In this document: positions 57,795 to 64,000 of the stretch, in pieces
Layout of the letters: each line of letters begins with the position of its first letter
Numbering within the stretch: position 1 is the first letter of the stretch
From: Schistosoma mansoni
Taxonomy: Eukaryota > Platyhelminthes > Trematoda > Strigeidida > Schistosomatidae
DNA length: 64,000 nucleotides
Assembly (NCBI RefSeq): GCF_000237925.1
Contig: NW_017386039.1
Span: forward strand, 310,001-374,000
Reading direction: 5' to 3'
Made by a program: the position numbers and the translations under genes
Notes under the pieces: model-generated
Told to the model about the DNA's origin: nothing
What the model saw: the letters and a program-made list of their open reading frames with translations, nothing else
Databases searched by the model: none

Positions 57795-58105
57795 TGTTAG
57801 CATGACATAGGTTGGATTAAAGCATGTTCCATGCACGATTGCGTTGGTGCACGCTGATTGACTAATTCTTATCCAATCAGCGCTAGTTGATCCTTGGAGA
57901 GGACTCTAGAACCTTCTCATGTAAAAACTATAAATATACTAACGTACTTCTTATTGCGCTTCTTACTTCCATCTACCCTTGTTATTCAGAATATAATACC
58001 TTTCCTGTTTAACCGTGTTCTGATTTGGGGACTTGACGAGTGAATTGGTGTCCAGGAATACTAAACAATAGGAATAGCTGGGTCGTAATAAGAGAAATTA
58101 TAACA
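57795..58105 (+). repeat. Solo LTR (gypsy) directly upstream of the TMEM234-like gene
   Basis: 311 bp, TGTTAGC...ATAACA, related to the LTRs at 13427/15969 and 59457 (shared ccgtgttctgatttgggga, cgagtga and gggtcgt segments). Flanks actat and gctat (57790-57794, 58106-58110) fit a worn 5-bp duplication. It carries TATAAATA at 57929-57936 in the gene's sense. No internal element sequence adjoins it. Confidence 0.8.
57929..57936 (+). promoter_or_regulatory. TATAAATA box inside the solo LTR
   Basis: Sense-oriented TATA box 222 nt before the gene's ATG; the same box is present in the LTRs of the 13.4-16.3 kb element. Whether it drives the host gene is inference. Confidence 0.45.
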
Positions 58106-58157
58106 GCTATCAATATAGTAGAATTATAACTGTGTATTAAATCTTCAGTTAAAAGTC

Positions 58158-58573
58158 ATGTTTGAGGTACTACTGCCGTTAATGGTTGGATTGATATGGG
58201 GAAGTACTAATATCTGTATGAAGTATAACTCTAATAAAACACTCAAGGTAAGAATTCTTGTTTCATGAATTGTCTCGTAGCTCCTAGCGTTTATTTTTTT
58301 GAATCAATCCGCCTCTATCTTGTTGATGTTTGGATTCAGATATACACGTAAGTAATCACGAAGAAAATTTTGACTGTTTTAGGCTTGTCAAGAGGTGTAG
58401 CGATAGCAAACTCAACAGCTTTACTAGCGTCAGCTCTCACAAGCTCATGTGTTTACCATGACAAAATGAAATTTAGCGGTACGTTACCATCAACTAAAAT
58501 TATCTGTCCATAACTTCTAGGGTCCGTTGGAGTTGTGCTGATATGTGTCGGAACTGGTCTACTCAACAGCTGA
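58158..58573 (+). CDS. TMEM234: TMEM234-like small multi-pass membrane protein (4 exons)
   Basis: Exons 58158-58247, 58281-58347, 58383-58478 and 58521-58573 join in frame to 101 codons plus stop; introns of 33, 35 and 42 nt are GT-AG. Exon 1 gives MFEVLLPLMVGLIWGSTN, the N-terminal helix and WG(S/G)T motif of the family. Exon 2 gives FIFLNQSASILL (human: FLLNQCGSLL), exon 3 RGVAIANSTALLASAL (human: LAVPICNSLAIIF) and exon 4 GVVLICVGTGLL. Four hydrophobic segments are expected. It is shorter than the ~160-residue human protein, mainly in the segment between helices 1 and 2. TMEM234 belongs to the drug/metabolite-transporter-like fold; its function is poorly known. A tcttcag acceptor lies 9 nt before the ATG. 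Just downstream, a possible gene runs towards it. Confidence 0.82.
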
Positions 58574-58697
58574 TGAGTATTATAAATTAAATTTTGTGAC
58601 ACAGCTTTGGAAAAAAAGCCAAAAATTATTTATACACATTTTCAAGCTATAATGACAGATGAAATATACAGTGTGAAAATAAGTGTAAGTCGTCAAA

Positions 58698-59061
58698 TTA
58701 ACCACTGTAATGGTGCCGTCCATTAAAGTTTACCAAAAAAAAGTTCAGGGCAGATATGCGGTTAAGAAAAGAAGTAAAACATTGTAATCGCAAGACTGCT
58801 GTCGCACAAATAAATCCGAGCCCCATTATTGTAACCAGCCACGATGTAAGTAGGCAAACAGCATTTGACTCAAACGAAAATTGAGGTGCATTCTCATAAT
58901 CCGAAGGAAGAACGCGTAGTGGCACACGAGGTAAGAGACCTGTAAAATAAACATTGAGAATAATGCCGAGCACCAGTGTACACAAACATATTTGCTGAAA
59001 ACCTTGTACTCCAAATACCAATTGTATTGTGTTTCTCGTGGTTTCACATTCGTATCAAATC
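58698..59061 (-). CDS. Possible terminal exon of an unrecognised membrane protein
   Basis: An open - frame ending at 58698. It reads TIQLVFGVQGFQQICLC, a hydrophobic segment VLGIILNVYFTGLL, a short polar loop (PSDYENAPQFSFES), a second segment LLTSWLVTIMGLGFICATAVL and a third weaker one. Composition and loop look like a real protein. No family recognised. The upstream splice site cannot be fixed because a worn SINE-like copy starts at about 59096. It converges on the TMEM234-like gene with ~125 nt between stops. Confidence 0.4.
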
Positions 59062-59095
59062 AGTGAGGAACTGGAGGTTCCAGTTTTGTTCTCCC

Positions 59096-59455
59096 CCTAA
59101 TGTCCCTGAACGGATAAGTGGGAGGGTCTTCTCCCCTGTCGGAATGCTGTCATATGACCACGGGTTTATAATCACTACAGAAGCCCAACTTACTACCTTT
59201 TTGTTTACGAAAGTGAAAGAACCAGTAGTGAACGTCGGACGCCTAAACTACGTAGGTGAGTCCAGAAGATTCGCCCAGGGGGAGTCGGAGAGCCCTAATT
59301 GTGAGCGAATGGTATGTATGGGTTCCAGGGTCCCAAAAGATCGACTGTTGTATGAACCTCTTTTTGTCACTAGCTACCATAAAACTGCATTTCTGGACGT
59401 TCATCGACTACCTTGTGGATTAGACGCTCTAGTCAACGGCTATTAAGAATACAAC
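59096..59455 (+). repeat. SINE-like retroposon copy (old)
   Basis: It aligns with the 60988-61506 repeat over most of its length (tcggaatgctgtcatatgac, gtttacgaaa, the gtatgaacc...gtcacta.ctacca block, and ctaccttgtggattagac) with many differences. The tail is lost where a solo LTR begins. Confidence 0.6.
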
Positions 59456-59456
59456 T

Positions 59457-59748
59457 GTTACAATCTCTCTTATTACGACCCGAATACTCCTTTGCTTAGT
59501 ATTCTTGGACACTGCTTCACTCGACAAGTCCTCAAATCAGAACACGGTTGAACAGGAACGTAATTATATTCCAAGTGAAGGGGTTGGATGGAAGTAGGAA
59601 TCACAATAAGAAAAAACGTTAGTAATTTATAAATTTTACATAAGATTCTTGTCTTCTCCAGGTCTCTGCTAGTGCTGATAGACAATCAGCATGTCCGAAC
59701 ACAATCCTCCATGGGGCATGCTTTAATCTAACCTCTATCCCACTAAGG
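59457..59748 (-). repeat. Solo LTR (gypsy), - strand
   Basis: It matches the 57795-58105 LTR and the LTRs of the 13.4-16.3 kb element in reverse orientation (tcgacaagtcctcaaatcag, aacacggttgaacagga, ccccatggggcatgc). The outer end is uncertain by a few bases, and no clear duplication is visible. Confidence 0.72.
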
Positions 59749-60419
59749 AAAAGCTACTTTGACTTAGATGCCCAACAACGTATATGCTTGGAAAGTCTTG
59801 AAATCAATTACTGCTCTATGTATGACACCCATATTCATGACCAGTGGAGTACTACATACTTGCTCGGTCTTTCAATTCGTAAAAGTTCGTTTACGTGCGT
59901 TTCCTCAGGGATCATGTGGCATGTTTCTCCAGTTCTTTTGGTGTCGTACTAGGCACCAGCGCAAACGGATAGCCGGTTATTTGCTGTTAGGTTAGAAAGG
60001 TTCACGTTAATTATAGGGAGTCGGTCTAAGAAACGATACCTTCGCGTTGTTTCTGCCTAAACCCCGACGGATTACAAACCAGACGCAATTTAAAATGGGT
60101 TCCACCATCGAATAAATAGTCTCTAGAAAACAGGTTCGACAAATATGGTGATGCTTGACGGTTCGAATGCGCAGATTGGGCGTCTAGAAACAATAAAGTT
60201 GCTAGGGTAGTTGGTTGGGATTTTTTTAGTTGCAGATAGGAAAACAGTAACTGTCATCGGCAGTATTGCGTAGACAAAACTCTATTTTTAGCCACCGACA
60301 CATTCCAGCACCCGATGCCTATACGCCGTGAGTATTGGGCGTCACGTCTCTCTCCTACAGACTTCCAGGGCACAGTTCTGTCGGACTAGACAGAGACGGT
60401 CTTAATAGGAAAAAAATGA
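59749..60419 (+). other. Intergenic sequence with a possible RTE endonuclease remnant
   Basis: Around 59870-60080 the + frames give weak matches to the RTE-B endonuclease region (order as at 6600-6700). The rest is unrecognised. Confidence 0.3.
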
Positions 60420-60535
60420 TTTGACCTAGAATAAACATGGCGCTTCTCTAACATTTGGTGGAGCGTGTATATATGATTAGTATCCCGACACTGGTTAAAA
60501 GCCGCCCTGCTCTCCGCGAGTCTTGGGTGGTGCAC
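60420..60535 (-). mobile_element. RTE-B reverse-transcriptase fragment
   Basis: Matches 62400-62510 (acatttggtggagcgtg, atgatta, tgctctccgcgagtc), the antisense of the [17 protein letters not shown] palm segment. Short and worn. Confidence 0.55.
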
Positions 60536-60544
60536 TGTGTGACA

Positions 60545-60625
60545 GATTTATTTATTTAAACACATACATATTGGTACAAAAGGGCACCAGATACGTATGC
60601 GCTACACAAAATAATGGGAATAGGA
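60545..60625 (-). repeat. 3' tail fragment of the SINE-like retroposon
   Basis: Starts tttatttatttaaacacat and continues ggtacaaaagggcaccaga and gcgctacacaaaat, the reverse complement of the repeat's 3' end. Heavily 5' truncated. Confidence 0.7.
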
Positions 60626-60659
60626 TAAGAAAAGAAGATCCGTATACATAAGGATGAAA

Positions 60660-63260
60660 AAAAGAGAAGAGTAATGATGGGGGAACTGAAGTGTACAACC
60701 AGAAGGACTCTCTCAGTTAAGAAAGTTATAATCACTCTTTATGAAGAAAGTTACAACAGGCACGCCACTGGCTTCTATTCTGAGCCATATCTGACAACGT
60801 CTCTAGCCACTGTGTTGCACCATCGCTCGGACCCCAGCCAGGGAGTCGTGAAGGACCAACTGAAGCTAGCCCTTTGCAGCTTTCTTTCATGCCACGACAC
60901 CATGTCATACACTGACCACCTCTGCGCTTTTTCCAAACAGTCCTAGAGTCGGCAAATAATCCACGACGTTGAAGTCTCAGGGACGACGCCCCCAAATGCC
61001 CTGGTAAAGCCGAGAGTGGGGAGAGTCCACTCTCTCTCTCGAAATGCTCTCACATGGCCACGCGTATATAGCCCTTGCCAGGGAAGTCCTACTCACTGCC
61101 TTCTCGTGGCCAGGGTGTTGTTTACGAAATAGAGAAGACGAAAAGCGAATGTTCGGTGCTTTAACCGGGTTGGTGGACACGGAATGTTCACCTAGGGGAG
61201 TATGAAAACCCTTATTCCAAACCAATGGTGCACACGGGCTCCAGTATCCTGAGGAATCAAATCGCGTATGAACCAATTGTTGGTCACCAGCTACCATGGG
61301 ACTGCATCTCCTTACGATGTTTCACTGCCTTGTGGGTTAGACCTTCAGGGTCAAAGACTCGGGGTGTGGCCCCCTAAGAAAACCACCTACTTCAGTCTGG
61401 GCATCAGGGCAGTATCTCAGCCCTCACACAAATCAAATAGAATTTGTGAGGCGCATATTTATCTGGTGCTTTTTTGTACCAATATTTATGTGTTTAAATA
61501 AATAAACTCTGGGACGACATTCGTAGAACATGTCCAAGCCACCGAAGTCTATGTTTCAATATGGTGACACCAATTGAATTATCGTCTCTGCGCCCGAACA
61601 CACGATGCCGAACCTCTGCATTACTAACATGGTGTTGCCACTGAATGTCAGCAATCCTTCGGAGACAAAGATGATCAAAAACAGAGAGTTGTTTAACATC
61701 CTCAACTCGGAGAGGCCAGGTTTCACAAGCATAGAGCAGAACTGCTCTCACCGACGCGTTGTAGATCCGACCTTTTACAGCCAGACTAACATCACAAAGG
61801 CACCAAAGATGGCCCAGATTGGCATAAGCCGCTCTGGCTTTCATTATACGTGCATCGATCTCATCACTCACGCCACCACCTGCACTTATGCACCTACCTA
61901 GATACACGAACTTCTCAACTACTTCAATCTGCTCACCATCCAGGGTGAGTACAGGATCAGAATCTTGCCAGTCTTGTAGGAGTTCTTTGCACTTGGAGGG
62001 TGCAAAGCACATATCCTACCTGCGGAAACTAATTGCCAACTGATTAAGTGCGCATTGCATGGCTTGGGCATTATCGCACAGTAAGACAATATCATCCGCA
62101 TACTCAAGGTCGAGAAGTGTTTCTCCAGGCAATATATCCACACCGCCATTACTTACATCCATCAGAGCTGTTTCCAGAATGTCATCGATGGCAAAGTTGA
62201 AGAGGAATGGTGAGATCGGGCAACCTTGCCTAACCCCACTGCTTGAATGGAACAATGGAGAGGTGTTTGTATATAGGGCCTTTAAGGTGTTGATAAACTT
62301 CAGGAACACCCTTCTTCAATAGACAATCTCAGAGAACAGTCCTGTCCAACGAATCGAAGGTAGCCCTGATGTCAAGAAACACTACGATTGTTGGCCTGTG
62401 ATAAGTATTACGGTGTTCTAACACTTGGTGGAGGGTGAAGATATGATCAATGCATCCTCGACCAGAACGAAAACCAGCCTGCTCCTCGCGAGTCAATCTT
62501 TCTCAGGTTTTAAACAACCTACGAAGAATGACAGAAGCCAATAGTTCGAACGCAATCGGAAGTAGACTTATCCCCCGATAGTTGTTACAGACATGAAATG
62601 AATTCTTTTTAAAGATAGAAACGACTATCGACTCATTCCATGGTGTTGGAACACTTTCTTGCTCCCAAACCTTTGTAAACAGCACAGTCAATTCTTTAGT
62701 CAGAAAGTCACCACCATCTTTAAAAAGAGCCGGAGGTGAGTCATCTGGGCCCGGTAATTTGTAGCGTTTCAAGAGTTGGAGTTCTTTGCGGACTTTCGCC
62801 TCGTTTGGTGGATCAGTCGTCACCGGCCATGGAGTGCAGGACAATCTGGTCGATGTCACCGGAGCAGCAGGCCAGTTGACCTGCCTTTCAAAGAATCCTG
62901 CCTATCGTCCAAGACGTCAATACATGTTAGTGATTGGCATCCCGTCATCCTCACAGAATGTTTCGCTCACACCAGACTTCTTGTTGCCAGTGGATCGGAT
63001 GAGTTGGAAGAGCTTCCGGCAGTTACCAGATGCAGCTGCTGCTTCCATCTCATTAGCACGCTCCGACCACCAGGCTTCTCGGTCCTTACGCAAGCTTTGC
63101 CCAGTTTCGTTACGTAACAGCCATCGTTTGTGGTCAAACTCCCGGTCACCCGGAGTAGTCAGTCAGTCAGTCAGCTACAACGTAGGACCAGGCACATATA
63201 TGCATCGGTCCAAGTTGCCATACCTCGTTAGCACAACAAGATCAACACCGGATTCATAGA
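60660..63260 (-). mobile_element. RTE-B LINE, decayed, with SINE-like insertion
   Basis: On -: 5' UTR-like start with a (gtca)n run at 63159-63174, then the linker (SGVSETF, 62980 region). The palm follows in several frames: RYKLPGPDDSPPALFKDG, NNYRGISLLPIAFELLAS, GVRQGCPISPFLFNFAIDDI and LEYADDIVLLCDNAQAMQ. The C-terminal domain includes KFVYLGRCISAGGG, RRIADIQWQHHVSNAEVRHR and HRLRWLGHVLRM. The frame then breaks at the SINE-like insertion and resumes at 60975 with KKRRGGQCMTWCRGMKE and WLETLSDMAQNRSQWRACC. The endonuclease is missing between leader and linker. A few frame changes; moderately old. Confidence 0.85.
60988..61506 (+). repeat. SINE-like retroposon, full copy with target duplication
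   Basis: 519 bp inserted antisense into the RTE-B copy. It is flanked by ctcagggacgac (60976-60987) and ctctgggacgac (61507-61518), an 11/12 match that reads as a target-site duplication. It begins gcccccaaatgccctgg and ends gtgtttaaataaataaa. No coding frame. No convincing Pol III boxes were seen, so class (SINE or other non-autonomous retroposon) is open. Best copy of a family with at least five other members in this window. Confidence 0.82.
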
Positions 63261-63351
63261 AGTAATTAATTTAGTGGTAGTAGTATATGAAGAAAGGTTG
63301 TATATAAGGATATAGTATAGGAAGGAAAAAAGTTATGAAGCAATTTTAATC

Positions 63352-64000
63352 TCATAGTTTAAGGGAAGATAAAGAGTGTATACACCTACGCCATTGTGAT
63401 CGATTCTGAGCCATGTCACCTAGAGTCTCCAACCATTGGTTACGATAGTCACGCGGACCCCAACCAGGTAGTCTGCATCTGCCAACATGGCTCAGGCTAG
63501 AAGTTAGTGACTTCAAACACTGATGCCATGTTTTGGTTTGGCCGCCCCTAACTCTCTTCCAACCATCCCCAATACTAGTCATCATAGCGCGTCGTGGTAA
63601 TCGGTGTTCAGGCATACGTAACACATGGCCCAACCATCTCAGTCGATGAAGATTCATGACCTCATCAACTGATTTACCCGGAGTAGACCGACGGGCTTCC
63701 ATCAGTTGTAAGGAGCCAGAAGAAACCCAGTGCTTATAAGCGGGACAGAGGACAGCTAAAAGAAGACATGTCCCTTGATATTTGTTGCATCGATGATGTA
63801 GACCGTTTTTAAGGAAAAAGACGAAGACCATTTCATTCCAATATGTTTGAGAACACTGCTTTACAAACCTTCCCAAACAACCCAGCCGGTTCCCTGATCA
63901 GAAGTTTTCCACAATCCTTAAAGAGGACCTGGTGGTTTACGGCACTTTGGTAGTAGGATTTCCTTGCGGAATCCCTATTGTTAAGTGAACTCGCTGTCAC
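63352..64000 (-). mobile_element. RTE-C LINE 3' end, running off the window
   Basis: On - the frame 63876-63352 gives EVMNLHRLRWLGHVLRMPEH, LPRRAMMTSIGDGWKRVRGG, TKTWHQCLKSL and RLPGWGPRDYRNQWLETLGD, ending RSQWRR: the C-terminal domain of the RTE-C family. The upstream half is a worn palm piece (LKNGLHHRCNKYQGTCLLL, from NYRGISLL) joined by a deletion. Continues to the window end with further worn sequence. Confidence 0.8.

Noticed and set aside
58571-58585. CTGATGAG as a hammerhead core
   Set aside because: It overlaps the TMEM234 stop codon and is not followed by a stem II hairpin and GAAAC.
1-64000. CRISPR arrays, bacterial operons, tRNA or rRNA genes
   Set aside because: No regularly spaced repeats and no cloverleaf with good boxes were seen; spliced genes and retroelements show a eukaryotic genome.

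Overview
The window is genomic DNA of a blood fluke (Schistosoma or a close schistosomatid). The evidence is host genes with 32-42 nt introns and a repeat set typical of that group: RTE and CR1 LINEs, Penelope-like elements, a tRNA-headed SINE with a hammerhead ribozyme (Smalpha type), a CsRn1/Boudicca-like LTR element and other Ty3/gypsy LTR elements. Genus and families were assigned by reading the sequence; no search was run. Repeats make up most of the DNA, and very few long frames are host genes.

Host genes. (1) Mitochondrial glutamate dehydrogenase runs on the + strand from 3954 to 18841 in seven recognisable exons (471 residues). The last ~60 residues of the usual protein are not seen. 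Its fourth intron is 11 kb and packed with transposons. (2) A TMEM234-like small membrane protein lies on + at 58158-58573. It has four exons and three introns of 33, 35 and 42 nt, and each exon is too short to show as a long ORF. A solo LTR ends 52 nt before its ATG. (3) A possible exon of an unrecognised membrane protein lies convergent to it on - at 58698-59061.

Layout. 0.4-3.3 kb: CR1-like LINE remnant and back-to-back RTE pieces. 3.9-18.8 kb: GDH, whose intron 4 holds a SINE-like repeat, an RTE-B copy, an RTE-A copy that carries a further SINE-like insertion, and a young gypsy element 81 bp from exon 5. 19-20.6 kb: RTE-A and RTE-C pieces around a gap. 20.6-31 kb: AT-rich DNA with Penelope terminal repeats (hammerhead-like), an Smalpha-like SINE and a 564-bp solo LTR. 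31-38.5 kb: a Penelope-like element whose endonuclease region is split by a very young gypsy element with identical LTRs. 39.6-47.2 kb: Penelope repeat, RTE-B and RTE-A copies, and a CR1-like LINE with an intact 612-residue ORF1. 47.9-53.3 kb: CsRn1/Boudicca-like element plus an older relative. 53.7-56.7 kb: two tail-to-tail CR1 pieces. 57.8-60 kb: host gene island between solo LTRs. 60.4-64 kb: RTE-B (split by a SINE-like copy with a 12-bp target duplication) and RTE-C.

Three assembly gaps, all exactly 200 N, lie inside or beside LINE sequence, so true lengths there are unknown. Nothing in the window looks like a new enzymatic system. The most interesting points are the LTR-gene junction at TMEM234, the paired hammerhead families, the nested young insertions, and the SINE-like family that has twice inserted antisense into the 3' coding end of RTE elements.
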